A DNA stretch of 64,000 bases from Sphaerisporangium perillae (GCF_023276435.1 NZ_JALLPO010000017.1:1-64000); one strand, 5' to 3'; numbered from the stretch's first letter, positions 37,760 to 48,059 are shown. The notes: generated from the sequence alone by a model not told the origin. Numbers and translations are program-made.

Positions 37760-39195
37760 ACCTCGGCCGCCGCCGTCCCACCGGGCTGCGCGGCCGGCTG
37801 GTCATCACCTTCGTCCTGGTCGCGGTGACCGCGTCGGCCCTGGTCGCCGGCATCGGCTACCAACTCGTCCGCCGGGCGCTGCTGGACCGCGTGGAGACCG
37901 GCGCCGTCGTCGACGTCCGCGACGTCCTCCAGCGGATCTCGCTGCCGATCGGCACCAGCGACCTGCTGTGGCCCACGGACGCGGTCGTCACAGAAAGCGA
38001 CCTCAACACCTTGGCCGAGTCCCTCGGCGGACCCGACCGCCAGGTGATCCTCCGGTACGGGGAACAGGAACGGCTCAGCACCGGCACGACGTTCGGGCTC
38101 GACGACGTCCCCGCGGACCTGCGCAAGCAGGCCTCGGGACGCATGGTCCGCCAGCGGATGCTGATCCGGGACGAGCCCTGGCTGCTGATCGGCACCCAGG
38201 TCCACCGGCTGACCCGCACGGGGGCGGTCCGGCCGACCGGCATGACGATCTTCGTATTCGTCTCGCTCAAGGAGGAGGACGGCGTCCTCGCCCGGCTGCG
38301 CACCGCCCTGGCGCAGGCCTCGGGGATCACGCTGGCCATCGCGCTCACCGTCGCGCTGGTCTCCGCGCGGAGCGTCCTGCTGCCGGTGCGCAGGCTCGGC
38401 GACGCCGCCCGCGCCCTCGGCGCCGGGCACCTGGACACCCGCCTGCCCGTGCACGGCCGCGACGAGCTGGCGGGGCTGACCGCGACGTTCAACGACACCG
38501 CCTCCGCCCTGGAGCAGACCGTGTCGGAGCTGCGCGCCCTGGAGGCCATGTCCCGGAGGTTCGTGGCGGACGTCTCCCACGAGCTGCGCACGCCCCTCAC
38601 GGCGATGACCGCCGTGACCGACATGCTCACCGAGGAGGCCGAACACCTGCCCCCGGACGCCGGCAAGGCGGTCGAACTGGTGGTCCGCGAGATCAACCGG
38701 CTGCGGATCCTGGTGGAGAACCTCATCGAGGCGAGCAGGCTGGATTCCGGCGCCGCCGTGCTGACCCGGGAGAACGTCGACGTCGGCGTGGCCCTGGCCG
38801 ACTGCCTGGAGATCAGGGGCTGGACGGGCCGCGTGCGCCTGGACGTGCCGCGCGGCCTGTCGTTCTCCCTGGATCCCCGGCGCTTCGACGTGATCGTCGC
38901 CAACCTGATGGGCAACGCGCTGCACCACGGCGCGCCGCCGGTGACCGTGACCGCGCGCATCCTGCGCAGCGGCCTGGAGGTGAACGTGCGCGACCGGGGC
39001 AAGGGCATCCCCCTGCACGCGCTCCCCCACGTCTTCGAGCGCTTCTACAAGGTCGGCGCCGGGCGCGCGCGCAGCGAGGGCAGCGGGCTCGGGCTGGCCA
39101 TCGCCAAGGCCAACGCCGAGCTGCACGGCGGCACGATCAGGGGCGAGCTGTGCGACCCGGGGACGCGGTTCACGGTATGGATCCCGCACCCATGA
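37756..39195 (+). CDS. Sensor histidine kinase (membrane)
   Basis: This 479-residue kinase has an N-terminal span (LVITFVLVAVTASALVAGIGY), an extracytoplasmic domain of about 135 residues, a second span near 190-210 (ITLAIALTVALVSA) and a HAMP region (LLPVRRLGDAARALGAG). The HisKA box VADVSHELRTP holds His275, and the HATPase has NLMGNALHHG, DRGKGIP and GSGLGLAIAKA. It is the partner of the regulator just upstream, with GTGA overlap, and its stop overlaps the lipoprotein ATG. Confidence 0.92.
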   Translation: MNLGRRRPTGLRGRLVITFVLVAVTASALVAGIGYQLVRRALLDRVETGAVVDVRDVLQRISLPIGTSDLLWPTDAVVTESDLNTLAESLGGPDRQVILRYGEQERLSTGTTFGLDDVPADLRKQASGRMVRQRMLIRDEPWLLIGTQVHRLTRTGAVRPTGMTIFVFVSLKEEDGVLARLRTALAQASGITLAIALTVALVSARSVLLPVRRLGDAARALGAGHLDTRLPVHGRDELAGLTATFNDTASALEQTVSELRALEAMSRRFVADVSHELRTPLTAMTAVTDMLTEEAEHLPPDAGKAVELVVREINRLRILVENLIEASRLDSGAAVLTRENVDVGVALADCLEIRGWTGRVRLDVPRGLSFSLDPRRFDVIVANLMGNALHHGAPPVTVTARILRSGLEVNVRDRGKGIPLHALPHVFERFYKVGAGRARSEGSGLGLAIAKANAELHGGTIRGELCDPGTRFTVWIPHP

Positions 39196-39749
39196 CCCGC
39201 CGGATCTCCCGCCTCGCCGTAACGGCCGTGGTCCTCGCCCTGGCCGGGACGGCGGCGTGCGGTGTCGACGCGACGGGTGTGGTCGACGCCGGTGCCGCGC
39301 CGGTGATCAGCGCCCGGGGCTCGGTCGCGAACGTCTACCTGCTCCGTAGCGGGCGCCTCACGTCCAAGCAGGTCGCCACGGCCTCCGACGCCGCCGCGGA
39401 CGTCATCGGCGCGCTCTTCGAGGTGAGCAAGCGGTCCGGCGACGGCTTCGGGTCCGCCCTCAGCGGCTTCCGGCTGGAGCAGAGCGTGCTCGGGCGGTAC
39501 GGGGTGGACAGCGGCGTGCGCAACGATCCCGAGAACCCCGTGGGCCTGCGGCTGCACGTCATCGTGAACGGGCCGGGGCGGCTCGGCAGGACGGCGATGG
39601 CCCAGATCACCTGCACAGCGCGGCTGCGCGAGGAGATCTGGGCCGTGAAGATCACTCAGACCACGGCCAAAGGGCCGCTGGCGCTGGGTGAGCACACCTG
39701 CCGCGAGTACCACGACCTGGCGGCCCCCACCGTCAACCTGCCCCCGTGA
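39192..39749 (+). CDS. Lipoprotein co-encoded with a two-component system
   Basis: This 185-residue protein starts with a basic n-region, a hydrophobic core (LAVTAVVLALAG) and a lipobox-like TAAC with Cys23, so it should be lipid-anchored outside. The mature part has a SGRLTSKQVATASDAAADVI helix and a C-terminal strand-rich region with two more Cys. The family was not recognised. Its ATG overlaps the sensor kinase stop (ATGA), which suggests it works with the sensor, perhaps as a modulator as CseA does for CseC; that is inference. Confidence 0.75.
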   Translation: MTRRISRLAVTAVVLALAGTAACGVDATGVVDAGAAPVISARGSVANVYLLRSGRLTSKQVATASDAAADVIGALFEVSKRSGDGFGSALSGFRLEQSVLGRYGVDSGVRNDPENPVGLRLHVIVNGPGRLGRTAMAQITCTARLREEIWAVKITQTTAKGPLALGEHTCREYHDLAAPTVNLPP

Positions 39750-39849
39750 GGCGGCCCCCACCGCCGACCTGCCCGCCGTGAACCCGGCCGCCTGACCGGG
39801 TGCCTCGGTGGGCCCGTCTCCGTGGACGCCGCCGTAGCGGCCGCGGGGG

Positions 39850-41184
39850 TCAGACCGTGATGTCCTCCAGCATCTCGGTCACCAGGGCCGCGATCGGCGA
39901 GCGCTCGGAGCGGGTCAGCGTGACGTGGGCGAACAGCGGATGCCCCTTGAGCTTCTCGACCACGGCCACCACGCCGTCGTGCCGGCCCACCCTGAGGTTG
40001 TCGCGCTGGGCGATGTCGTGGGTGAGCACCACGCGCGAGTTGGCGCCGATGCGGGACAGCACGGTGAGCAGGACGCCTCGCTCCAGCGACTGCGCCTCGT
40101 CCACGATGACGAACGCGTCGTGCAGGGACCGCCCGCGGATGTGCGTGAGCGGCAGCACCTCGAGCATGCCCCGGTCGAGGACCTCCTCGATCACCTCGGG
40201 TGTGGTGACGGCGCCGAGGGTGTCGTACACCGCCTGCCCCCACGGGCCCATCTTCTCGTTCTCCGAACCGGGCAGGTAGCCGAGCTCCTGCCCGCCGACC
40301 GCGTACAGCGGGCGGAAGACGATGACCTTGCGGTGCTGGCGGCGCTCCAGGACGGCCTCCAGGCCCGCGCACAGGGCGAGGGCGGACTTCCCCGTGCCCG
40401 CCCGGCCGCCGAGCGAGACGATGCCCACCTCGGGGTCCATGAGCAGGTCCAGGGCGATGCGCTGCTCGGCGGAGCGGCCGTGCAGGCCGAACACCTCGCG
40501 GTCGCCGCGCACGAGCCGCACGGACTTGTCGGGAAGCACCCGCCCGAGCGCCGAGCCCCGGCTGGACAGCAGCCGCAGCCCGGTGTGGGCGGGAAGCTCG
40601 CGCGCGTCCTCCAGGTCGAGGTTGCCGTTCTCGAAGAGCTGCTCGACGTCCTCGGTGGTCACCTGCAGCTCGGCCATGCCGGTCCAGCCCGACTCCACCA
40701 CCAGGTCGGCGCGGTATTCCTCCGCGGCGAGCCCGATGGAGGCGGCCTTGACCCGCATCGGCAGGTCCTTGGACACCAGCACCACGTCGCAGCCTTCAGC
40801 GGCGAGCGATCGGGCGACGGTGAGGATGCGGGTGTCGTTGTCGCCCAGCCGGAAGCCGGCGGGCAGGATCGCGGGGTCGCTGTGGTTGAGCTCGACTCTG
40901 ATCGTGCCCTCTCCAATGGGCATCGGCTCGTCCAGCCTGCCGTACTGCACACGTAGGTCGTCCAGGAACCGAAGCGCCTTACGGGCGAAGTACCCCAGCT
41001 CAGGGTGGTGCCGCTTGGCTTCCAGCTCGGTGATGACGACGATCGGTAGGACGACTTCGTGCTCGGCGAAGCGGCTCATCGCCGCAGGGTCGGCCAGGAG
41101 GACAGAGGTGTCCACTATGTAGGTACGCCTGGACGGCGTCGGGCTACTGGAGGTAGTGGACGGGTTGCTCGAGGACACTGCCAC
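39850..41184 (-). CDS. phoH2: PhoH2-type protein: PIN domain plus PhoH ATPase
   Basis: This 444-residue protein joins an N-terminal PIN ribonuclease domain ([13 protein letters not shown] near residue 21, [22 protein letters not shown] with acidic metal ligands) to a C-terminal PhoH ATPase (Walker [12 protein letters not shown], Walker [11 protein letters not shown]). PhoH2 proteins of mycobacteria are ATP-dependent RNA helicase/RNases. The GTG start has GGGGGAGAA upstream. Conserved in this block (Rv1095, from memory), here on the opposite strand to fumC. Confidence 0.93.
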   Translation of the reverse strand: MAVSSSNPSTTSSSPTPSRRTYIVDTSVLLADPAAMSRFAEHEVVLPIVVITELEAKRHHPELGYFARKALRFLDDLRVQYGRLDEPMPIGEGTIRVELNHSDPAILPAGFRLGDNDTRILTVARSLAAEGCDVVLVSKDLPMRVKAASIGLAAEEYRADLVVESGWTGMAELQVTTEDVEQLFENGNLDLEDARELPAHTGLRLLSSRGSALGRVLPDKSVRLVRGDREVFGLHGRSAEQRIALDLLMDPEVGIVSLGGRAGTGKSALALCAGLEAVLERRQHRKVIVFRPLYAVGGQELGYLPGSENEKMGPWGQAVYDTLGAVTTPEVIEEVLDRGMLEVLPLTHIRGRSLHDAFVIVDEAQSLERGVLLTVLSRIGANSRVVLTHDIAQRDNLRVGRHDGVVAVVEKLKGHPLFAHVTLTRSERSPIAALVTEMLEDITV

Positions 41185-41429
41185 GCGTTCTCCCCCGGGC
41201 GCCAGGAGTAAGCGCCCTGCCTATGAGGTGGTGAGCGGACCGGGCCCGGTCATGCGCCCCCACCTGCGCGAGGCGACGCCGGATCCCGGCCCCCCTCGTC
41301 AAAAGGCGACGCAAGGGCGGACCCTCTCCCGAAGTAGGCCGTATGGACTGCCTACTCCCTACGGTACGTCGTGGACGCCCCCTACCCAACAGCTCGACCA
41401 GGGCTGATAGGGGGTGTTCACGGGGTGTT

Positions 41430-42191
41430 TCAGTTTCCGTACCGCCGGTGCCGCGCGGCGTACGACCGCAGCGCCCGCAAGAAATCGACCCTGCGGAAGT
41501 CAGGCCAGTAGGCCTCGCAGAAGTAGAACTCGGAGTGGGCGCTCTGCCAGAGCAGGAATCCGGAGAGTCGCTGCTCTCCCGAGGTGCGGATGAGAAGATC
41601 CGGGTCGGGGAGGCCGCGCGTGTAGAGATGCTCCGCGATGTGCTCCACATCGAGGACCTCGACGAGCTCCTCGATGCTCGCGCCCTTGCTGGCGTGCTCC
41701 TGGAGGAGGGAGCGCACCGCATCAGCGATCTCACGTCTTCCTCCATACCCAACTGCAACGTTCACAATCAGCCCAGGACGGCGTGATGTTGCTTCTTTCG
41801 CATCTTTGAGGATTCGGGCCGTTCGATCGGGCAAAAGGTCCAGCGCACCCATGGGGTTCACCCGCCACCCGCCGGCGACCAGGCCCTGGACCGTGTCTTC
41901 GATGATCTCCATGAGCGCGTCGAGCTCTTCTTTGGGGCGGGTGAGGTTGTCGCTCGAGAGCAGCCACACCGTGACGAACTCCACGCCGGCCTCGCGGCAC
42001 CACACGAGCAGCTCGGAGATCTTGTCGGCGCCCTTCTGGTGGCCGCGGCTGACGTCGCGCAGCCCCATGGCCCTGGCCCAGCGACGGTTCCCGTCGACGA
42101 TGACGCCCACGTGGCGGGGTATCTGGTCGGCGGACAGCTTCGTCTCGAGACGGCGCTCGTACAGCCGGTACACGAGATCGCGCACGCCCAT
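41430..42191 (-). CDS. uppS: Short-chain cis-prenyltransferase (UppS family)
   Basis: This 253-residue cis-prenyl synthase uses IPP to extend allylic diphosphates. HVGVIVDGNRRWA contains catalytic Asp33, SRGHQKGADK the substrate region, and RTSGEQRLSGFLLWQSAHSE the IPP-binding motif. The protein resembles Rv1086-type Z-farnesyl diphosphate synthases by neighbourhood (from memory) rather than being clearly the long-chain enzyme; chain length cannot be told from sequence. ATG 42191 has GGGAGG five bases upstream. It would use the IPP/DMAPP made by IspH, encoded in the same block. Confidence 0.92.
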   Translation of the reverse strand: MGVRDLVYRLYERRLETKLSADQIPRHVGVIVDGNRRWARAMGLRDVSRGHQKGADKISELLVWCREAGVEFVTVWLLSSDNLTRPKEELDALMEIIEDTVQGLVAGGWRVNPMGALDLLPDRTARILKDAKEATSRRPGLIVNVAVGYGGRREIADAVRSLLQEHASKGASIEELVEVLDVEHIAEHLYTRGLPDPDLLIRTSGEQRLSGFLLWQSAHSEFYFCEAYWPDFRRVDFLRALRSYAARHRRYGN

Positions 42192-42317
42192 GGAGACCTC
42201 CCCTTCGCCGCCCGTCCGCTGTCGGGACGTTGACAACACGCAATTATCACGTGCCCGGACGCCTGCCCGCCCCCCGCTTCGGTTGCTGTTGCGTCCCGGA
42301 ACGGGGTCGCCCCGGCT

Positions 42318-42349
42318 CCGTACCGGGACGAAGCCTCGTCCCGGTACGG
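42318..42349 (-). terminator. Perfect 14-bp hairpin after pckA
   Basis: CCGTACCGGGACGA (42318-42331), loop AGCC, then TCGTCCCGGTACGG (42336-42349) pairs perfectly. It lies about 120 bases beyond the pckA stop (minus strand) and 127 bases before uppS. Direct partial copies of the arm occur at 42291-42303 and 42361-42373. Termination of pckA is the simplest role. Confidence 0.6.
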
Positions 42350-42471
42350 GAAACGAGCGACGTCCCGGTACGGAACGAACGGCCGGAGAATGCTGTGCGT
42401 CGAACGGGAACGCGGACCGGCCCGGGCGGCCGGAGGACATCCGTCCTGCCCGGGCGGTGCACCGGGGATGC

Positions 42472-44274
<1,803 letters not shown>

Positions 44275-44333
44275 GGGGCCGGCTCCTTACTCTCAGGCCA
44301 AACATCATTAACGACAAACCGCGCCGGATCCAA

Positions 44334-44348
44334 TTGGCATAGACCAGT
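44334..44348. promoter_or_regulatory. DasR/GntR-type operator candidate, pckA-proximal
   Basis: TTGGCATAGACCAGT contains TGGCATAGACCA, two mismatches from the DasR core TGGTCTAGACCA. It is 60-74 bases upstream of the pckA GTG, within reach of its promoter. Confidence 0.5.
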
Positions 44349-44581
44349 CAATGAAAGGAGAGCCCAAGAACTCCTCAAAAGAGAAGATCCGTCTCCCTCA
44401 TTTCGATGCTGTTTCATGCCTGTGAATTCGACGCGCCGCCGTGGCCCCTGTCCACTGCCCGTCCGTACGACGTCACGGCAGGCAGGGACCGCGAAGGTTC
44501 GTGGGAGTTTACCCACCCTTGGCCAAGATAAAAGAACCCGTTCCCGGCCGGCGGACCGCCCCTCCGCCGGCGCCGAGAAAC

Positions 44582-44638
44582 ATTGGTATAGGCCAATCCG
44601 AATGGTCTAGGCCTGTTGACGAATTGGTTCAGTCCAAT
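44582..44638. promoter_or_regulatory. Three clustered DasR/GntR-type operator candidates
   Basis: ATTGGTATAGGCCAAT (44582-44597), AATGGTCTAGGCCTGT (44601-44616) and ATTGGTTCAGTCCAAT (44623-44638) share the TGG-N6-CCA pattern of HutC/DasR-type GntR regulators. Centres are 19 and 22 bases apart. The last site abuts the stop codon of the next gene. Confidence 0.5.
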
Positions 44639-45160
44639 CTACGCATTGACGTCGGGGCCCGCCGAACGCACCCGATCGACGTGCTGGAGGGCATCTCGCA
44701 GGTCAGCGAGCCAGGTGTCGGTGTGGCTGCCCACCAGCCGCACGCACCACGCGAGCGCGTCGCTGCGGCTGCGCGCGACACCCGCCGCGACCAGCGTGTC
44801 GAGCACGCGCCGCTCCTGCTGACGCAGCCGCGTCATGACGGGGATGGAAAGCGTGGTGAACATCACTGTCTCCCCCTCGCAGGAGACGCCCCAGGACACC
44901 TTGCGGCGGAAGCGGTGCTCGGCCTCGCGGGCGATCTCGATGCGCCGCTCGCGGGTCTCCTCCCTGAAGCGCTGGATGTGCCCGTCGAGCAGGGCCGCCC
45001 GCTCGGCTCCGGACGCCGACTCGGCGGCGGCAGGCACGGGAAGCGTGCCGATCACCGCGATCTCCTCGCGGTCGAGGACGAACTCCTGCTCCCCGGAGAA
45101 CCACTCCTCGGGCAGGCGCCCGGTGAACCATGACGTGATCACTGATTCATCTGTTTCCAT
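44639..45160 (-). CDS. Hypothetical protein, possible DNA-binding autoregulator
   Basis: This 173-residue protein was not assigned to a named family. It starts SWFTGRLPEEWFSGEQEFVLDREEIAVIG, a beta-rich block at residues 10-38 (given here as a region, not a full motif). A helical middle rich in Arg/Glu follows. The C-terminal part is RLRQQERRVLDTLVAAG and ARSRSDALAWCVRLV, resembling a ribbon-helix-helix-like helix pair. A palindrome overlaps its -10 element, which would fit self-repression. ATG 45160 appears to be leaderless. Confidence 0.6.
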   Translation of the reverse strand: METDESVITSWFTGRLPEEWFSGEQEFVLDREEIAVIGTLPVPAAAESASGAERAALLDGHIQRFREETRERRIEIAREAEHRFRRKVSWGVSCEGETVMFTTLSIPVMTRLRQQERRVLDTLVAAGVARSRSDALAWCVRLVGSHTDTWLADLRDALQHVDRVRSAGPDVNA

Positions 45161-45195
45161 GTAATGAAGATTACACCCATACCTCCGGACCTCAA
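45161..45195 (-). promoter_or_regulatory. Leaderless promoter with overlapping palindrome
   Basis: On the minus strand TTGAGG (45190-45195), a 16-base spacer and TAATCT (45168-45173) end seven bases before the ATG, so the transcript would start at or next to the start codon. GTAATGAAGATTAC (45161-45174) is an inverted repeat with perfect 5-base arms covering the -10 element. Confidence 0.55.
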
Positions 45196-45338
45196 AGAGG
45201 CAGTTATTGACACTTGCTCGTTTCCTTCGGCGTCGCCACCGCGGCGGCCGTAGCCGAGCAGCCCGTCAGGCCGGCCGAGGTCACATCGAGCCCTCGTGGG
45301 GCGAGACCGTAACCCCGTCGTCAAGCGAGAATTGGAAG

Positions 45339-45950
45339 ATGAGCTCACCTGCCCGCACCGAGCAGCACCGTCACGGTCTTCGCGAGCGCAAGAAGGCCAG
45401 AACCCGGCGGAGCATCCAGGAACACGCCATGCGGCTGTTCGTCGAGCAGGGCTACGACAACACCACGATCGAGCAGATCGCCGAGGCGGCGGAGGTCTCG
45501 CCCAGCACGTTCTTCCGCTACTTCCCCACCAAGGAAGACGTGGTCATCCAGGACGACTACGACCCCATGATCGCCTCGGCCTTCCTCGCGCAGCCCGCCT
45601 CGCTCACCCCGCTCGCCGCGATGCGCGCGGCGGTACGCCAGGTCTTCGCCGAGGTGTTCCCCGAGGACGAGGAGACGATCCTCCGGCGCATCCAGCTGGT
45701 CTGGTCGATCCCCTCTCTCCGCGCCCGGCAGGTGGACGGCCAGATCGACACCATCGCCATGCTCAGGCGCGCCATCGCCGAACGCTCCGGCCGACCCGCC
45801 GACGACTTCCGGGTGCACGTCCTCGCGGGCGCCGTCGTGGGCGCCTGGGTCGCCGCCATCGAACGCTGGGTCGAGTCCGACGGACAGGAGCCCCTCGTCG
45901 GCCTCATGGACCGTGTCCTGGTCCTCCTCGAAGAGGGCCTGCCTCTCTGA
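45339..45950 (+). CDS. TetR family transcriptional regulator
   Basis: This 203-residue TetR regulator has its helix-turn-helix at about residues 20-65: ARTRRSIQEHAMRLF, DNTTIEQIAEAAEVSPSTFFRYF and PTKEDVV. The C-terminal domain (MftR/TetR_17-like, with RRIQLVWSIPSLRARQ) has no identified ligand. ATG 45339 has GGAAG close by; frames upstream add unrelated sequence. It is divergent from the hypothetical regulator and ends ten bases from a convergent membrane protein gene. Confidence 0.88.
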   Translation: MSSPARTEQHRHGLRERKKARTRRSIQEHAMRLFVEQGYDNTTIEQIAEAAEVSPSTFFRYFPTKEDVVIQDDYDPMIASAFLAQPASLTPLAAMRAAVRQVFAEVFPEDEETILRRIQLVWSIPSLRARQVDGQIDTIAMLRRAIAERSGRPADDFRVHVLAGAVVGAWVAAIERWVESDGQEPLVGLMDRVLVLLEEGLPL

Positions 45951-45959
45951 CCCGCGGTC

Positions 45960-46319
45960 TCACCGGGAAGTCGTCATGATCGAGATGACCATGACGACGA
46001 TCATCAGCAATCCTACGAGGACCGCCGCGACGCGTACTTTCGCGAGGTCGGCGTCGTCCTTGTCGCGCCCGACCTTCTGAGCGCTCTCCCTCAACATCAC
46101 GCCGCTCATCAAGACGGCGGCGACCACGGCCGTCCACAGCGCCCCTTTAGCGCTCGGCCCGCCGTGGTCGTCGGCCAGCAGAAAGAAGTACACGAATTCG
46201 GCGATGGCAAGCCCGGCGACACCTAGAAGCACCCACCGCGCCCAGCGTCCTCCGGGCAAGATCACCTCACTGGCGATGAAAAGTGCACGGCGATCCCGCT
46301 CACTACGTGGTCGGGTCAT
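45960..46319 (-). CDS. Small three-span membrane protein
   Basis: This 119-residue protein has three hydrophobic segments: about residues 28-48 (WVLLGVAGLAIAEFVYFFLL), 58-75 and 97-115 (VAAVLVGLLMIVVMVISIM). A charged loop (RESAQKVGRDKDDADLAKV) lies between the last two. The family is not recognised. Its ATG is immediately next to a 30-base tandem repeat, so repeats form its 5' region. It is convergent with the TetR gene. Confidence 0.65.
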   Translation of the reverse strand: MTRPRSERDRRALFIASEVILPGGRWARWVLLGVAGLAIAEFVYFFLLADDHGGPSAKGALWTAVVAAVLMSGVMLRESAQKVGRDKDDADLAKVRVAAVLVGLLMIVVMVISIMTTSR

Positions 46320-46771
46320 CGTGGTCCGGTCACATCATGGTCGGGTCAACGTGGTCCGGTCACATCATGGTCGGGTCAACGTGGTCCGGTCACATCATGG
46401 TCGGGTCAACGTGGTCCGGATCATCGTGGCCGCATCACCTCGTTGTACGGAAGACGATTTCACGCCTCGCGAAGGTTCCCGGAAGGGGGCTCGCGTCCGC
46501 TCCGGCCCGCGGGGACGGCGCAAACCTGTATTCGGCAATGCCCAGCATGCACGTGGGGTGGTCGTTGTGGTGCGCGTATGCCGTGTGGTGCGCGCTGCGG
46601 GCCTCCCATCCGCGATCGGCGTTGCTGTCGTGGATCTTTCCGCTGGGTATGGTGACAGTCGTGCTCATCACGGGGAACCACTACGTGCTCGACATCGCCG
46701 GAAGCACCGTGTTGCTGGGCGTCTCCATCGCTGTACGGCGGATAGTCGCTCTTGGACTGTTCCGCGGCTGA
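46283..46771 (+). pseudogene. PAP2-superfamily phosphatase remnant
   Basis: The frame from 46283 encodes 162 residues. Its last 83 (46523-46771) match the C-terminal half of PAP2/inositol-phosphorylceramide-synthase-like enzymes: NLYSAMPSMHVGWS (the PSxxxxH region) and TGNHYVLDIAG (NHxxxD). The first conserved motif (KxxxxxxRP) and the early membrane spans are absent. The N-terminal part is made of GHIMVGSTWS units from the 30-bp repeat and overlaps the opposite membrane protein gene. A truncated, probably non-functional gene is the best reading; a short real protein is less likely. Confidence 0.6.
46321..46419. repeat. 30-bp perfect tandem repeat, 3.3 copies
   Basis: Units at 46321-46350, 46351-46380 and 46381-46410 are identical; a nine-base partial unit follows. 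Each begins GTGGTCCGGTCACATCATGG. There are no spacers. Because 30 is a multiple of three, the plus frame encodes a repeated decapeptide. The array lies directly upstream of the minus-strand membrane protein start. Confidence 0.92.
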
Positions 46772-46976
46772 ATGCTCCTGTTCACGACCCGGGTCTTAGG
46801 CTCCGGTCAAAGGCGCCGGGTACACCCGGAAAGGTGTTGACGCCCCCGTCGACTCGCCCGTGCTCCTTCCGGCCGACACGCTCGCGCGCCATCCCGTCGA
46901 CAATTCGTGACAGCTCACCCAGCGCGACTGCCCTACCGTGTTTCCTCCCCAGGGCTGAAGCCCGGGGTCTCCACGC
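46772..46976. other. Intergenic region with an IS200/IS605-like end
   Basis: No gene is supported. The right end (46937-46978) contains TTTCCTCCCC followed by AGGGCTGAAGCCCGGGGTCT. This resembles the right-end hairpin and tail of IS200/IS605-type (TnpB) elements in actinobacteria, by memory. It ends exactly at the 3' end of the RiPP maturation gene. Confidence 0.4.
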
Positions 46977-46978
46977 TC
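46937..46978. mobile_element. Possible IS200/IS605 right-end scar
   Basis: CCCC (46947-46950), A, GGGCT, GA, AGCCC, GGGG (46964-46967) folds into a nine-pair hairpin with one bulge, preceded by TTTCCT and followed by TCTCCACGC. No tnpA or tnpB reading frame is nearby, so at most a scar or a solo end is present. Similarity is from memory and needs a database comparison. Confidence 0.35.
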
Positions 46979-48059
46979 AAGGGCGATTCGATGAGCCGGT
47001 GCGGTCGGTGGTGCCCCAGAACCACTCGATCTTGGCCGTGCTCCTGCGCCGCTCGATCCACTCGGCGAAGAGCCGCCGCTCGATCTGGTCCCGCACGGGC
47101 CCGTCGAGGACGGCGGGCACGATGGCCAGCACCTTGAACAGCACGGGGCCGTCCCCGGTCTCGACCGGCCCGACGACCGTGCCGGGAGCCGCCCCGAACA
47201 CCCGCTCGGCCGCCTCCGGGCTCAGCTCACCTCGCCGTAGCGTCACGAACAGCGGCCCCGGCAGGGCCTCGCCCTTCGCGAACGCCCGCTCGGCCGCTCC
47301 CAGGAAGGCGCCGGGAGGCGTCGCTTGCGCAGGTTCCGGTTCGGTGAGCTCGGGGACGAGCCGGTCGGCGTCGGTGAGGGTGAGCTGGACGACGCGGGCG
47401 ATGTCGAGTTCGGGGCCGTGTTCGGCGAACCACTCCTCGACGTGCCCGGCGGCGACCCGGGTGCGCAGCCGGGCCACCGACGCCTCGGCGATGACCAGTT
47501 CCTCCAGCTCCGCATGGGTGATGCGGTTGCGGTCCATCCAGGTCCGGGTCGCCTCGGCGGTCAGCAGGCCGCGGGCCCGGCGGAAGGCGTTCATCGCCTC
47601 CTGCAGCTCCGCGTCGGTGAACCGCTCCGGCGCCTCCTCCAGCACCTCACGGACCAGGCTGTCGGTGACGAGCCGGTCGGCCACCCTGGACTCGTCCCAG
47701 ATGAAGTCCAGGCAGGCGATGGCCCTGGCGACCGGGGTGTCGACGCCGTTGACCCGCAGCAGCAGGTGCTCGGCGGCCCTGTGCACGCCCCGCAGCGGCC
47801 AAGGCAGGGCCGTGCCGGGGCACCAGGACAGGGAGACGGTGGAGCCGGCCTGGTCCTTGACGAGCAGGGCGTGGTGCAGCGATCCGTCGTACTCCTCCCG
47901 CTGCCTGATCAGGCGTGCCCGCACCTGCGGGTGATCAGCGCGGAAGGCGTCCAGGTCGCGTTCCGCCGTGCCGCCGCTGAGCAGGCGGACCGCGTCGGCC
48001 AGCACCTGCCCGTCCGTCATCGTGGGGACCGCGTCGGCCGGCACCTGCCCGTCCGTCAT
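46977..48059 (-). CDS. PpiC-related peptide maturation system protein
   Basis: This 360-residue protein resembles the peptide maturation family with a PpiC-like C-terminus found beside ATP-grasp RiPP ligases (I recall TIGR04500; unverified). The N-terminal half is unlike known enzymes (HHALLVKDQAGSTVSLSWCPG, ACLDFIWDESRVADRLV). The C-terminal half from about residue 240 shows the parvulin-like pattern: GELSPEAAERVFGAAPGTVVGPVE, then GPVLFKVLAIVPAVLD. Its ATG overlaps the ATP-grasp stop (ATGA). The first 13 residues are duplicated, giving a second in-frame ATG at 48020. The 3' end touches an IS605-like scar. Confidence 0.75.
   Translation of the reverse strand: MTDGQVPADAVPTMTDGQVLADAVRLLSGGTAERDLDAFRADHPQVRARLIRQREEYDGSLHHALLVKDQAGSTVSLSWCPGTALPWPLRGVHRAAEHLLLRVNGVDTPVARAIACLDFIWDESRVADRLVTDSLVREVLEEAPERFTDAELQEAMNAFRRARGLLTAEATRTWMDRNRITHAELEELVIAEASVARLRTRVAAGHVEEWFAEHGPELDIARVVQLTLTDADRLVPELTEPEPAQATPPGAFLGAAERAFAKGEALPGPLFVTLRRGELSPEAAERVFGAAPGTVVGPVETGDGPVLFKVLAIVPAVLDGPVRDQIERRLFAEWIERRRSTAKIEWFWGTTDRTGSSNRP

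Larger units (their letters stand above)
44275..44638. other. Regulatory intergenic region upstream of pckA
   Basis: No gene is supported in these 364 bases. They contain a single GntR-type site 60 bases from the pckA start and a group of three near the far end. The GC content drops around 44300-44420 and 44560-44640, as expected for promoters; a possible minus-strand -10 (CCTATACC) overlaps one site. Confidence 0.55.

Noticed and set aside
46321-46419. CRISPR array
   Set aside because: The 30-bp units are directly adjacent without spacers and no cas genes are present.
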